Source: Monocercomonoides exilis (taxonomy: Eukaryota; Preaxostyla; Oxymonadida; Polymastigidae). Taken from it: DNA of 64,000 nt. The number at the start of each line of letters is the position of its first letter. Positions within the stretch are counted from its first letter, which is position 1. The notes beneath the pieces were generated by a model, which had not been told where the DNA came from, made no database searches, and was given only the letters and a program-made list of their open reading frames with translations. A program made the position numbers and the translations under genes. Positions 1-12,720 of the stretch are shown here, piece after piece. The stretch is from NCBI GenBank assembly GCA_001643675.2, contig LSRY02000065.1, positions 62,001-126,000 of the forward strand, written 5' to 3'.

Positions 1-119
1 AGAATGTGCATTCATCCATTATCATATTTTCATCGTATGATTCGAATTCAAACGTTTTGAAAGAATCTATATTTTAAGATTTTGAGATTTCTTCATTCGA
101 AGATTTTCTTCGACTATAA

Positions 120-2199
120 AAAGCAGCGAACAAAACAATAATTGTTCCTCTGTCAATGATAGAGATGCAATTGAACTCAGTCGAGCGAAAACAGATAAAC
201 ATAAATTGTGTCTTATTGATTCCTATTTAGATAACTGCCGATGTTATCACTTTGATAATGGTGTCGGAGGCGCAATTATACATGGAATTGCACAAATCAT
301 ATAAAACTTTCAAATAGTCTATTTTTCAATAAGAATTCAATGCACATAGGAGGTACAATTTGTTTTCAAATTAATAGTTTCAATTACAAAACATTGTTTA
401 ATTACTGTTTTTTCTTCAATAGTACACACATTGCATGGTCACGATATTGCTATCCATAATTCGACATCAAACAACATTGATTCCACCTTCAATTCCGCCA
501 GCAAACACCAAACACAGTCAGCTCAAATTACAACTCATCTGTTGATAAAAGCGAATAACTTTTTGATGAAGGTGGAAGAATTGGATTTGTTCATTCAACT
601 GATTCACACCCAAATGTCATTGATACATGCACATGTGGACTTGATAAAAACTATCCATGACGCACGATAGCTATTGTTTGACTCAACTGACTTCAGGCTT
701 TGAAATTGATATCGAAATACTCACAGGAAAGATGACAGAGTCCAAGAATGTGGACTGCAGTTCCAACACTTACACAATTTATGGCCAAAGTGATTTGAGC
801 ACAGAAATCCTAACATAATTTGAAGTATCTGGGCTGTCTCAATTTTCAGTTTCAACAAATGTATTGACTGTCAGGAACCTTGCTCTTGTGCACAGCTTGG
901 AAAATGCAGATAATTGCTTCTCAAAGCAATTTGAGATAAGCAGTGCAGGAGATATACATATAGGGCTACACTTTTACTCTGACCTATATTTTTACTCCCA
1001 CCTTTTTTTTGTGGAGCTGGCTACGGCGTAATACAAGCTTGATGCCAACAAAGAATAACTAGAAATGCTTATTAAAATTATTTAACTTAAACAGAAAAAA
1101 TTTTTTTCGAATTATTTTTTTACTAAGAGATCTCGGTATTTTTTAATTTTATTTTTCGATCATTGAATTGATGGTCTTTCCATGAATATAACATTCTGGA
1201 AGTTTTAAGCTACACCATCATTACACATCTTATCCTTTTTATTTCTTTGATAACTTTTCACATTTCACAAGTTTCTTTTTTACCTGTTTTCTCATTTCAT
1301 CGACTTTTCGAAAAAATGCAATTTTTGATTGGTTAAAAGACAATTTTTTAATTTTATAAGCTGTCTCTTATTTTAAACTCAATAAATTATTGCAAGCTCA
1401 CAAAATATTTTGCAGAAAATATTTTACTGGCCGAAAAAATCAAAACTTCCGAAATTGATGTTTTTCATTTTTCTATATAAAATCAAATTTGTAAAACTTT
1501 TTAGAATATCAACATAATTAACATTCTATCATATATTAAGAATAATCTTTATAATTTTTTCAAAAATTCATCATTCCTTATGAAATTGCATTTTTTCGAA
1601 AAGTCGATGAAATGAGAAAACAGGTAAAAAAGAAACTTGTGAAATGTGAAAAGTTATCAAAGAAATAAAAAGGATAAGATGTGTAATGATGGTGTAGCTT
1701 AAAACTTCCAGAATGTTATATTCATGGAAAGACCATCAATTCAATGATCGAAAAATAAAATTAAAAAATACCGAGATCTCTTAGTAAAAAAATAATTCGA
1801 AAAAAATTTTTTCTGTTTAAGTTAAATAATTTTAATAAGCATTTCTAGTTATTCTTTGTTGGCATCAAGCTTGTATTACGCCGTAGCCAGCTCCACAAAA
1901 AAAAGGTGGTGGTAAAAAAAAGGGTCAGAGGACCTAGTGTAACCCTTAGCAGAATGAACGTATCTGCTAGAAGCGGACACTCAACGGAAACGGAATTTTC
2001 GACAGAACTGACAAATGTTCAGGGTGGAATATTGCAAATGGAAAGCGTGTACTGTGTCCAGGCATACTCTACTGCTTCGATGATTATGCTTTCTTCGACA
2101 AATGAAATTTCATCTGCGATTTCCGGCTGTGCTTTTGAAGGGATAGAAAGAACAATAATGAGTCATTTAATGGTAATTGGATTAGAAAGAAAAAGATGA
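120..2199 (+). pseudogene. Pectin-lyase-like (beta-helix) surface protein pseudogene, split by a foldback element
   Basis: Fragments before and after the foldback element read like the repetitive beta-helix proteins abundant in oxymonads. Upstream, frames with GGA(I/L)-type and 'GHDIAIHNST' motifs (421-480) and 'NVDCSSNTYTIYG' (about 750-790) run to 'FEISSAGDIHI' at 960, but with stops and frameshifts. Downstream, from about 1948, one frame gives 'SRMNVSARSG', then 'GGILQMESVYC' and 'ISGCAFEGIERT', typical of the short Gly/Cys-rich coils of this fold. Removing the element leaves a continuous frame across the junction, so the element landed in this gene. No start codon or signal peptide is recognisable and the 5' part is out of frame, so the gene is dead. 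The family assignment is from motif style only. Confidence 0.5.
963..1945. mobile_element. Foldback (palindromic) element inside the beta-helix pseudogene
   Basis: Arms 998-1324 and 1583-1909 are reverse complements of equal length (327 nt), essentially perfect by eye, around a 258-nt spacer. Looser inverted similarity continues outward to GGGCTACAC (963) and its partner GTGTAACCC ending at 1945. The flanks are ATA on the left and TTA on the right, which hints at a TA-type target. No ORF longer than about 60 codons lies in the arms, so the element is non-autonomous. The near-identity of the arms points to recent insertion or gene conversion between arms. Confidence 0.8.
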
Positions 2200-5100
2200 A
2201 CGCACAGAATCACTAGTCAAATCAGATGATAAATGAGAAGAAACTCTATTTTTACAACAATTGATTGGAGTATCGAGTCTGATCGGAGTGTTCCTCTCAA
2301 AGAAACCAGGAGCCTAGAAGAGTAAAATGCACAAAATCGGAAGACAAAGTTTCAGAATGTGATACGGCAGTTCCTGCGCAGCGCAGAAGAAAATAGTTTC
2401 AACGAAAATATCAATTCCTGCAAATAGAAAAATTATAAACTCATTGGAATGCTTGCAAAGACGACGGTGAAGAAACACAAAACTTCACTGCATTCATCCT
2501 CAAAGAATCCCACTTGTCCACAAGCACGCAATGCGAAACTGAAAGCATTTCAATCGTGTTTTTCCAGTTGCACAACCTCATCAATTACTGCGTTGTCATA
2601 TATTGCATCTGTCAACATGCCTGCTCAAAAATGAAAAAATTCCCCATCTGACTCCAAACATCCTTATCATATTCTCGTTCATTTTCGCTCAACATTTTCT
2701 TCTCATTAATCTCTTCCAAAATCGCATTCGTTTCCATTTGATTTTTCTCTTCCAGATGGAAAATTAACCTTCTGCTGATTTGGAAAATATGGAGGAATCG
2801 CAAACTATTCCTCCTCCTTCCTCTGCCTCTTCTTTCTCCTCCATTGCTGCAAGCTCCACCAGCATCCACACCATTTGGAGCAACTCTAGCCGCTCATAAT
2901 TCTTTGCCACAATCGATGGCACAATTTCAGCCAGTCGCTTCAACCAGATCTCAACATCTGCACCCACCGACACCCACGAAAGCACTCGCACTCTGTCGTC
3001 CAGCTCTGGTTCAGCAGCGCAAAGTGATGACTCACCTTCTTCACAACTGCTCTGTTCTCAGACACATTCAGAGGCGCTCACCGGTCAGCAGCATCGTCCA
3101 CATCCGGCAGCTGCTGGCACAGCGCAAAGAAGTCGTTGCGCTGGTACATCTCAAGCACAGACGCAAATGATGGTAAAAGGCACCCAAACAACCGCAACAC
3201 GTTCAAGCAGACCTGAAGCTGCTGCACTGGATATGTCTGGACTTCGCGCAAGAAGAAGAAATTCAAACTCGGAGTATGCGATGCACATGATAACGAAGGG
3301 AACTCAGTTGATGTTTCTCAACTGCGTATCTCATCTTGCTGCACTTTTATATACAACTTACGCTTCGCTGTTTCTTCCCCTCATAAGTTCATCAAAGATT
3401 CAAGCATCATAAACGTTTCAGCCTCCCCTTTCTCCGGTTGCATCCCCACAATCAACACAAAATGTCACAATGTCCTCTTGCGCAACTTCCCTTCAAACAC
3501 CGTGTTGATGCATTTCCTGCAAAACCGAAACAAAGCCATCAGGAAGTTCTCGCTCTCCTCCATCGACTGCTGAGACAGCATTTCTCAATTCTACAATGGG
3601 TTGAAGAACAGGAAGAACGACAGCTCGTCTCCTGTGAACTCATCCTGCACAAACTTCCCAAACAGCCACATTGCCACAAAGTCCTTCCGGAACAGCTCAT
3701 CATCGTAGGAAATCGCTCATCGTGCAGCCTTGCTCTTCTTCTCCTCTGAGTTCTTTTCCGTAAAATATATGAACACATAGTTCACCAACTCCCACACACA
3801 CACACCTCCGCCCCTGACCGGGTCTGTCTCGGCTTTATCTCCGTAAATCCCCCGAATCTTCTGAATCGTTCTCGCGAGCAACAATTCCAGCACTATCTTC
3901 AACAGTTTCGGTAGACGCTGCATCGACACAGATCACAGCCGCGCGGGAGGAATGAACAGAACATTCGCAGTTTCATACGCAACCTTCCACAGAAACCCAA
4001 ACGCTTTTCTCATTAACCGCTCCATTTCTGTCCACGCTTCTAGCAAAGATTCACCACATGTTCCAGACAACCCTGCCCCCGATCCACCAGTCGAAGTCGC
4101 TGGCCACTCCGAGTCTTCACGGTCAATTCGATCAATCTTCTGCTTATGATGCATATACATCCGCTGCACAACACTCGTTTTCACTTCCCATTTAATTGCA
4201 CTTGTTGGAAGTTTGGAAGAAATCCAGTCCTCCTAGTCCCTCTTCTGATCGAAGTGCAGAAACAGGGGAATCTCATACAGTTATCTCGTATTTCTTTCTT
4301 CTGCAATTTCACACTCTTCTCCTCCGAATCCCCGACCCCACCAAAGTTCCCGCATTCCATCTTCTCTTTCAGCTCCTTCGCATTCTCAGTCAGATGCTCT
4401 TCTGTCTCTTCATGTGTGGTCTTCATTTTCCTCTGCTCATCTTTAAATTCTTGAATCGTTTGATTTATCCAGTAAAAAAGGATATCCCCACTTTCACATC
4501 AAACCCCTTTCAAGTTCCGGTCTCACCCAAGCATCGCAACACCACTGTTACCGATGTTCACTGCAAACTTCTACTGTTTTTGTTCATACAGTTCAAATAG
4601 AATAAACGAAAGCGAAGATGGAACAATCAAGTGACACAGAGAGACAATAAAGAAAGTGTGGCAAGAATATTTCTTTTCACAGCCAGCTATATCTCGCTTT
4701 TCCCATTCACCAACCCCCCCTGCATTTCTTCGTCAAGCGCTTCTTCTCCTTTTCAATACTCACATCAATCAGCTTCGCCTTCTCCTTCATCGCCACCAGC
4801 TGCTCCTTCACTTCCTTCACCTCTGAATTGGACTTCTCGCTCGGATCCAGGTTCTTCCTCTGGTTCGTCCATATAATCTTCTCCTTCTCCTGCAGCTTTT
4901 CTGCAGAATTCGCTCACTTTGTTCGAAATCTGCTCTTCGTCAAAAAAAAAGTTTTTTTTGCTCGTTCAACGTTGAACTCTGAATACCTCCTCCTCCTTCT
5001 TCTCCAACTCCTTCACCTCTTCTCGTTTCATCGAGCACATCAAGAGACAGAACCACATTCCCCATCCTTTTCCACTCTGACTCCAGTCTTTTCTCCACAA

Positions 5101-5699
5101 TCGTCCTCTTTTTGCACACTGCAACCCCTCACCGCATCACTTCATCGAACAGGTTCACTGCTGCATGCCTCTTCCTTGGAGATCGCAAAAACAGCCGCGC
5201 TATCGCCGACGGAAGCAGCGATGTGCCAAACCGATTGAAAATCGAGGGAATCTCATTCACATCCTCCTCCACAAAGATCAGCTTACTACCAGACTTCGTG
5301 CTCACCAACGCTGAAAACAAAGGAAGAAGCTCAACCAGCGGAATCGAAAGCATCGCCGAAAGCGCAAAATCGGAAACACATTCAACACCTAAATGCAGAG
5401 CAGTCCTCTGCTCCACTGCAAAACACATGAAGCACACTAGGCGATAGGGGTGACAGGATCAGCATTAGCTGCGGCAGCGACAGAGGTATATACGGTGCTC
5501 ACACCACAGCCTTCTCGACATATTACCCATCGCTGCATCCGACAGGTTTTATGCAGCCACTGCGGATGCATTAGACAAATTAATAGCAAGCACCTTTTTT
5601 GGCGAATACTTATCTCATTCTTCTTCTTTTCTTGGGACATCGTGAAGGGAAGAATGCATAAACTACACGCGCGCTGCTCCAATCGAAGAAAACGATAAA
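2200..5699 (-). pseudogene. Decayed minus-strand gene, large helical/coiled-coil protein, unrecognised
   Basis: On the minus strand many open blocks in shifting frames look protein-like. Examples are 5437-5129 ('ALHLGVECVSDF', then 'IPLVELLPLFSALV' and 'RKRHAAVNLFDEV'), a Glu/Lys coiled-coil stretch near 4860-4740, 3929-3717 ('RLPKLLKIVLELLLA', then 'VWELVNYVFIYFTE'), 3266-3078 ('CLNVLRLFGCLLPSF') and 2991-2764. The plus strand reads Ser/Pro/His-rich, as expected for the antisense of coiled coil. Stops and frameshifts separate the blocks, so I call one broken gene rather than several small ones. The Leu-rich spacing suggests HEAT/ARM-like helices but I recognise no family. Nothing else is seen between 2200 and 2449. 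Confidence 0.4.
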
Positions 5700-6411
5700 A
5701 GTTAAAGCAAACTTAGAGAATTTAAAACTGTTATCACAGTAATACTGCAATTTGTTAAGTATTAATTTTCATTCCTTTGTTGTCTCATTTTCAAAGACAA
5801 ATTAGAACTCAGAATTTCGACATTAATTGTGTTATTTTTTGCTTGAATGCCTTTCAATCATCAATTGCTTTATTGTCATAATACAAATGAGTTTTTAAAA
5901 AATTGGTTTTGTTCACTTTTCGTTTCATTGAAAGCCTCAAAGTTGAAAAGTTCAAAAAAAAGCTATTTCAATATCAACGGATATGAAGCTAATAAAATAC
6001 ATATTCATTTGCTCAATGAGGCTATATTGATAAATATCGTTGTTATTTAAATTAAAGGTTTGAAAAAATCATTGTATTGAAATAGGCAAAAGGAAAAACT
6101 TATAATTTACGTGTTTCAGTTAAACAACAATAATAAACAATAAAATTCTTTAATAATTATGTTAGTCAGTTTGTGTTAACAAAGAATATTGTAAATAATA
6201 AAACTCCAAACTCTTCCATAGAGAAAAAAAGAGTGCATTAATTGAATATGAATAAATTACGGTAAACAAACAAATCGATCTGATTTTTTGTGGGAAAGAT
6301 CAGGCTAAAAAAAAGTGATTTTTCAAAAATTTTCACCCAAATACTCCTTTTTATCATACAAAAGCAAAATTTGAACTTATTTTACAAACTGTTTTGTAAT
6401 TTCACTTAGAC
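5700..6411. other. Gene-free AT-rich spacer
   Basis: Only short ORFs without recognisable motifs. The sequence is about three-quarters A+T and probably includes the 5' end of the Merlin relic that follows, but I could not find its terminal repeat. Confidence 0.5.
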
Positions 6412-7066
6412 ATGCAGCAGCTTCAAGCTAGATCTCAACAGGTCTCGACGAAAAAATCAAGGGGGAAATTTTCACAATTTGCAAACAAGCTTGACTCACG
6501 GAATTCCGCTCGAAACAAGAAAAATAAGGAGGTGTTGGAAAGGTTGTTGAATTGTATGAGTGTTTGTTGCGGAAAAGAAAGTATCATAGGGGCAGATTTA
6601 AAAAGCTGGTTTGGATGTTTGGTATCTATGAAAAAAATCCTTTTCGAAATAAAACATTTATAATTCCAGTGAAAAAAAGGGATTCAAACTCTCTACTCAA
6701 TATAATAACAAAAACCGTTGAGCCGGGGACAATGATATATTCAGATTGTTGGAAAGCCTACTCAAAGTTGCAGGAGCTTGGTTTTGGGCATGAAACAGTT
6801 GATCACAGAAAGGAATTTAAAAAATTTAATAATAAACTGTCATACAAATAACAACGAAGCTGTCTGGAGGGGGTTGAGAAGGTATTTGCCACCAAATGGA
6901 ACAAGTCTGCGTCACATTTAAGATTACATTGCTGCATTTATATTGCTTAAAATAGAGAAAATTTCAATGCTGAAATTATTTGTAATTGGATTTGAATACA
7001 ATCCAGAGAGATATGAGAAAACATTCAATGAGGTTGAAAAAATAAGTGAAGATTAAACCGAAACAG
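6412..7066 (+). pseudogene. Merlin (IS1595-like) transposase relic
   Basis: The transposase core is recognisable across two frames. At 6530-6660 one frame gives 'GVGKVVELYECLLRKRKYHR' and 'KKLVWMFGIYEK'; 6660-6840 continues to 'MIYSDCWKAYSKL'; after a frameshift near 6847, 'NNEAVWRGLRRYLPPNGTS' follows. These are the three DDE blocks of Merlin. The first block normally reads VEIDE but here reads VELYE, so the first catalytic Asp is lost. An in-frame TAA follows at about 6920 (RHI*DYIA). The N-terminal zinc ribbon is missing or unreadable. The copy is certainly dead. The tail after the third block is acidic and ends near 7066. Confidence 0.8.
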
Positions 7067-7800
7067 CAACGAGCAGCATTTCATCCGTTTGAATCGATGA
7101 CACAGATGCAACAGTTTATTCGATTTAGAAAAAAACGGAAGATGATGGAGAAAAAGCATCCAGTTGGGAAGAATCTGATTCAATTTCATTATTTGAGCTT
7201 TAATTTGTTTGTGTAAAATTATTCATTTCAAAGTTCATTGAAAAATTCGAAAACTTTAAATTTTCATATTTTATAAAGGGTTTGATCAAAAAGGATGCCA
7301 TGATCGGAAGTTATGCCATTTTTTAAAATCATAATCATTGATTTGAATAAATATTTTCATACCAAAATTCTTTTCTGATCTGGACATCTCCAGAAATGCA
7401 CCAGTGCATTCATAAGCATTACACGCTCTCATTCTATTTACAGCAATAATTTCTCAAATTTTTCGAAACTGTTAGTTTCTAAACGAAATAAAAGGTAAAA
7501 AGAAACACAGTTGATTATCTCACAAATGAAATGGTAACAAACACAAATTCAATAGTCTAACTTTATAAAAATAAGTGTGAAAAAAGAATGTTCACTGAAT
7601 CCAATGATCTTTGTTGGAATATGCTGGAAAAGAAAATGTTTTGTTTTTATTTGATCAAATTAATAGGAAATCAAAAAGAAAAAAATAAATATTTTTTTTA
7701 ACGTTTAATAATACTTGTCTCATTTCAATTTGATTTGGAACTGTGCAAATTATATGCATGGAAATGGAATTTGACTGAAGAGAGAATGAAAGCAATCAAA
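7067..7800. other. Gene-free AT-rich spacer
   Basis: No convincing coding region. Positions 7793-7800 (CAATCAAA) are the left target-site copy of the next element. Confidence 0.6.
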
Positions 7801-9183
7801 GGCATTCGTCGATTAGATCGATACCAAAAAATAATCAAATTTTTGGATTTCTTTTTGATAGAAATAACAAATAAGAAATTATAAATGTGTTATATGGCAT
7901 TTGAGTTTTAAAATAAGGGTTTGAAGCGGGAAAAGGAGTAATATAAAAAACTATTCACGGGATGTATTCCTTATCTTTTTCATCAGTATGATCGCAAACA
8001 GAAGATCTGTCAGATGATATTTCTTCTGTTGCTGTAAAAGAAGAATCATCATCTCCGTCAGATTCTTCTGATTCTTCGTTACTAAATTCGATCGGAGTTC
8101 CCATTTTTTTTTATTTTCCACTTCTTTATAAAAATACATGCCCTCCGCAAATTCAGAAAATTCCATTGATATTCTTTTTGTTGATATAAATTCTGCTATT
8201 ATATCGTCTATGCATCTATTTTGAATTCCACACGAAGGGAGAAATTTCCGAAATTCACTCCAAACAGCTTCAATAGTATTTGTTCACACGCCTTTTTCAG
8301 TTTTGTATCTGTATTTATTGCATAATGTGTGATGATCGAATCCCAATGATTTCAATGAAGCATAAGCCTTCCATTCGTAGGAGTAAATTGTGGAACCTGG
8401 GGTTACGTTTGTCATTATTAATGGTAATAATTGTTCTTTTTTTCTATTCTTAACTCTTATAATGATGAAATTTCCTTGTCCCCCTACAGTTTTTTTTTTC
8501 GACCATGCCAAAAAGCCAAATTTGCTTTTTTCTTCTTCCACTGTGATATTTTCTTCGTCTGAGCAGCATTTCATCGATTTCGACAATCTGTCCATCTTTT
8601 CCAAGATGTTCAAAATTTTGACACAGGTTTATAACTCGAACTTATGATGATAAAATGATGAAACATGAAACTATTTCTTTATTGGCATTAAGTCACTTGC
8701 AAATATGCTTTTTTTTAATCGAATGAATATGAAGGCAGCAAAAGCAATAATTTTGAAATTCCCAATCTGGAATTTTTCATATGTGAATCAGCGAACACTG
8801 TTTTTCTGGATTTGCAATTTTGGCACCGAAAAATTCTGTCTTGAACAGAATCCTTTGCAAAATACATAATTGATCCGCATTTCTCGCACTCCTTCTTTTT
8901 GTCCGGTAAAATTTGTAACCTAAACCTGTCCCAGTAAATTTCTTCGTTATGAAACATTGAAAAATAAGATGAGATCTCCCTCTTTTCCTCCATTAAACAA
9001 TTGTATTTAATGATCATTATCCCTTTTATTAAAAATTTTCTCTTAATTTTTGATAATAAAAATAGAAATAGATCCTAGATTTTCACGTTGTGACATTGTT
9101 CATATTAATAATGGATTTCATTTGATGCAAAAATAATGTTGACTTATCAATTTTTTAGGGTGTCGATCTAATCGACTATTACC
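7801..9183 (-). mobile_element. Merlin element with 8-bp target duplication (non-functional)
   Basis: Terminal inverted repeats share the core GTCGATTAGATCGA, at 7808-7821 and in reverse complement inside 9158-9183. Both ends begin with GG. The 8-bp CAATCAAA directly flanks both sides (7793-7800 and 9184-9191), matching the 8-9 bp target duplication known for Merlin. Length is 1,383 bp. The only gene inside is a broken Merlin transposase on the minus strand. Confidence 0.85.
7951..9017 (-). pseudogene. Merlin transposase, minus strand, broken
   Basis: Read from 9017 downward, the N-terminal zinc ribbon is present ('CEKCGS', then 'FRCQNCKSRK'; 9017-8715). The first catalytic block follows at about 8610-8520 ('GQIVEIDEMLLRRRKYHSG', then 'KKQIWLFGMVEKK'). 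A frameshift falls in an A-run at about 8490. The second block is altered ('IYSYEWKAY': the usual SDEWKAY Asp is Tyr). An in-frame TGA occurs at about 8284 just before 'TNTIEAVWSEFRKFLP', the third block with its Glu. The C-terminus is the usual acidic/Lys-rich tail. Frameshift, lost Asp and stop make it inactive. Confidence 0.85.
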
Positions 9184-9616
9184 CAATCAAACAGCCAAAT
9201 TCTCAAATAACAGAAAAGAATTATTGATTCTTTTTGAGAAGTGAATAAAGTCCGAAGGCAGGAACACAGATTATTTGTTCGTCAAGCATTTCATATCAGT
9301 CATTTTCTTGTCCGACCTTTATTTCCAAGATGACTCATAAGATTATTGAAAATGAAGGAATTGATGAAAAAAAAATCTTAAAGAATTGGCAAAGCAAAGC
9401 AAATAAAAGACAAAAGGCAGAAAGGCATGGCAGAATGGTTTCATCTCGAAATGGGAAAATAACAAGAATGTACAAAGGCTATCTCCACCATCAAATATGC
9501 AGAGTTTCATGATTGGTGGTGCATCAGCAATAACTGGATGAAGCATTTTTCTTTCAGGTTTATCAAACACTTTTCACTTGAAAAAAACCATTTTATTTCA
9601 ATTGAATGATGATTGA

Positions 9617-10210
9617 ATGAGAAAAACAAAAAATACTATCTCCGATAGCAGCATTCAAGATGAAATCAAACAAATTACACTATTCTTCTTTTTTTCAAAA
9701 AAACCAGAAGAAATAAATCTGACGATTCATCTGCTGCACAAAATGAAGGAAGAGAGAGAAAGACATTCTGATTCTTTGTCCAATACTTCCTTTTGCACAA
9801 ATCCAATCTTCTTTGAGCCAATCAGAAACTCTTCTTTCAACTTCACTGGACACATCTTGATACAAGAACATTTAAAAAATGAATGTACAACACTTTTTAT
9901 CATCTCCTCAATCCTTTTGTTTAAGAAACGGAGCAATCTTTTCAAGAAATCCCCACCTTTTTCAGCCATTTCTCATCCGATTCTCTCAAAAAGCCTCATC
10001 TGCAACATTGTTATCTTCGATGAGCACATTTTCTGTTTCTCTTTGTTTTTCGATTTTAATGACGAAATCACAATTATCCAATTATCATTCACAACCAAAA
10101 CCATTCGTACTTGCATCGTCGTGTCCTATTTAAATTCTTCTGTTGGAAACACCAATCGAAAGAAGTCTTTTGGTCTGAACAAGATTTCTACAGACATTTA
10201 TGAAGATTGA
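9617..10210 (-). pseudogene. Decayed coding fragment, unrecognised
   Basis: The minus strand has a protein-like block at 9969-9727 ('MAEKGGDFLKRLLRFLNKRI', then 'VKLKEEFLIGSKKIGFVQKE'), flanked by further blocks in other frames. The plus-strand ORF over the same interval is Phe/Ser-rich and probably antisense. This looks like the 3' part of a broken helical gene. The interval 9192-9616 before it shows nothing I can support. Confidence 0.3.
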
Positions 10211-11190
10211 ATGAAGGTTTTATGCGCAACTTCTTCTTCTTCTTCTTCTTCTCCTCCTCCTTCTCCTCCTCCTTCTCCTTCTCCTTCTCCTTCTTCTCCT
10301 TCTTCTTCTTCTGCTGCTGCTGCTGCTGGTATTCTTCCTCTTCAAGTGATCTTCCAGTTGCCTATCCACATCCACCAGGCGAGCGAACTGCAGAAAAAGA
10401 AGCAGAATTGAGGCAGATGTTGATGGTGATGAAGATGACAAAGGGAAAACATTTGATTTGGGAGGTGGAGAAAGTGAAAGTGAAAGAGGAAGGAGGAGAA
10501 GGAGGAGAAGAAGAAGTTGAAGAGTAAAAAAGATGAGGAAAATACAGAGAAAGAAATTGAGAAAATTTTGAAGAAGGGTGAGGATATGATGCAGAAGGAG
10601 ATTGTATTGCTTGTTTTGATGTTGATGGCGATGAACGAGATGATTAAGATGACGACGACGAAGAAGAAGAAGAAGAAAATTAAAAAGAATGAGAAGGAGT
10701 GCTGCGTGCAGAATATGTCTGTCGGAGAAATTGATGCTTCTGGATTGCATTTCTCCGAATGAGAATGTTCTCATTAGCTTATTTTGGAATGTATGGGAAG
10801 ACGATGATGATGATGGGCAGAAGGGATTAAATAATAAGGGAAAGATGCAGATAAAGAAGAAAGAAGAAGAGGAAGTTGAAAAAAATGAAAAGGAAGAAAA
10901 AGACGATGTACATGAAAACAATAGGAAGAAGGAGAAGAAGAATCTGAAGAAGCTGTGTGATTTGATGAAGCATGAAAAAAGAAGGCAATGAAGAAGAAAA
11001 TGAAGAAGAAGGTGAAGAGGCAGATAAAGAAGATGGTGAAGAAGTGGAAAATAAAGAAAATAAAGAAGAAGGAAAAGAAGAATGCGAAGAAAATAAATAA
11101 GAAGAAGAAGAAGAGAAGCAGAAGCAGAAGCAGAAGCAGAAGCAGAAGCAGAAGAAGAAGAAGAAGAAGAAGAAGAAAATGATGATTATG
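10211..11190. repeat. Low-complexity purine/pyrimidine tract (GAA, GAAGCA, TTC, TCC repeats)
   Basis: The first 120 bases are TTC/TCC/TGC trinucleotide runs on the plus strand. From about 10430 the strand switches to purine-rich GAA/GAAGAT and ends in GAAGCA and GAAGAA units (11115-11178). Any frame translates to Glu/Lys/Arg or Ser/Leu/Phe runs. It may be a decayed acidic domain of a neighbouring gene, but I see no intact exon. Confidence 0.6.
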
Positions 11191-11459
11191 ATATGGAAAG
11201 GAAAGGAAATATATTTTTCCCAACTAGAGTTGTTTCTTGGTTAAGAGAAATATGCAAATACGTTTTGTTTATCTTTATCTTTTTCAATTCAATTTTTCTT
11301 CCTTTCTTCCTTTCACTCATCTCCATTCATCTTTTTCCTTCTTTCTTCAACTTCATCAGTTCAATCTTTTCTCTCCATCTCTATTTTCTCTGCAAATTCT
11401 GTTCCGCATCACACACATCAATATCGAAAATGTATATTCTTTCTCATTTTTCATTTTCT

Positions 11460-12290
11460 TCTTGACTTCTTCTACTGATTGCCTCAAAGCCCAACTTGTT
11501 AATGTCCGAGAACCACTTCCGGAGAATTATACATGTCGGAGAAATATTTCTCTTCGTTTGATTTTCTCCACTTTGGCTTAACCTTTCTGCTTCTTTTTCT
11601 TCTTGTCAACTTTTTTCATTTTCATCATCCAAATTCCTTCATTCCATTGATCTTTTTTGGTGTTTGCCGGAATAATTATTTCAAACATTTTCTTCTTCTT
11701 TTCTCAATTCCAACATCTGATTATTTTGCTTCTTCTCTTCAACTTTCTTCAGTATTTGTGTCGTGAAATGTGGAGTTATCTTCATAAGAAACAGCTCATC
11801 TTTTCTTTCTTCCTCTTTCTTTTATTTTAACTTTTTATCTTCATCTTTCTTTCTTTTCTGCTAAGCCAGTCCATTTTCATCTTTTAAAGTTCTTCTTTTG
11901 TCGCATTCGTTCCCGTTTCTTCTCTTCCCCTCTTTTTCATCTGATGCTCTTCCTCATGTTTTCTGCATCATATTCATTCGTTCGTCTTTTTCCCACTTTC
12001 TGCTCTTCAAATACCCATCTTTCTCCCTTTCTTTCTCCAAAGACATGATTCTCTCTCTCTCTCCCCAGAATTGTTAGGTTCTCGCTCTCTCTTCTCTTTT
12101 CTTCTTCGCCTCTTCTTTTTCAAATCCATTTTTCTTGTTCACAACTGTTTTTCCCTTGTTTTCTTTTCAATTGCTGCATCTTCTCCCCTTTTTCTCTTCT
12201 CTTTTTGGAAGCACTCCAATTTTAACTCCAACTCAAAGTCTCTAAAAGTCCATTCGTATTTCATCCATTTCTGAATATTTCACCAGAAAT
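11460..12290 (-). pseudogene. Decayed coiled-coil segment
   Basis: The minus strand is charged and heptad-like throughout in shifting frames. A stretch near 12270-12180 reads 'FRDFELELKLECFQKEK', followed by Lys/Arg/Glu blocks down to 11500, with several stops. The plus strand is Phe/Ser/Leu-rich, as expected for antisense. Probably part of the same broken gene as the flanking minus-strand fragments. Confidence 0.3.
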
Positions 12291-12579
12291 TGCGAATCAT
12301 GCCATCAAAGCATCAAAACGGCTGTTTCAATCAAGCAATTCTTGGAAATGACGATGACTGCAAAGAAGAAGAAGATGAGTTAATCGATGATGAAGTATGA
12401 AAAATAGATGGGAAGTCACGAATGTCATCGTTGAATGTAATCCAAACAAGAATTATCTCAAAACTTCTGGTTCTTTTGCGAAATGAAAAGAAGATTTCTT
12501 TCCATGGCACTCCTGTTCATGGACAATCTGTATTTATTCAAAGAACACCTTAAAAGAAAAATAAACGAAATAAAAAAAG

Positions 12580-12681
12580 TCAAACCATCTTTTTGGTATT
12601 AAAATATTTTCCCATCTCTAATGGATTGGTAATCATCAACCCAGCTGGCTTTCTTGTTCTCCAAAATTGCCTATCTTCATC

Positions 12682-12720
<39 letters not shown>

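Noticed and set aside
9330-9512. Plus-strand Lys-rich ORF before the decayed gene region
   Set aside because: It is short, has no motif and lies in AT-rich sequence; indistinguishable from chance.
10220-10921. Long minus-strand ORF over the TTC/GAA tract
   Set aside because: It is translated microsatellite (Ser, Phe and Arg runs) with no motif; open frames are expected by chance in such sequence.
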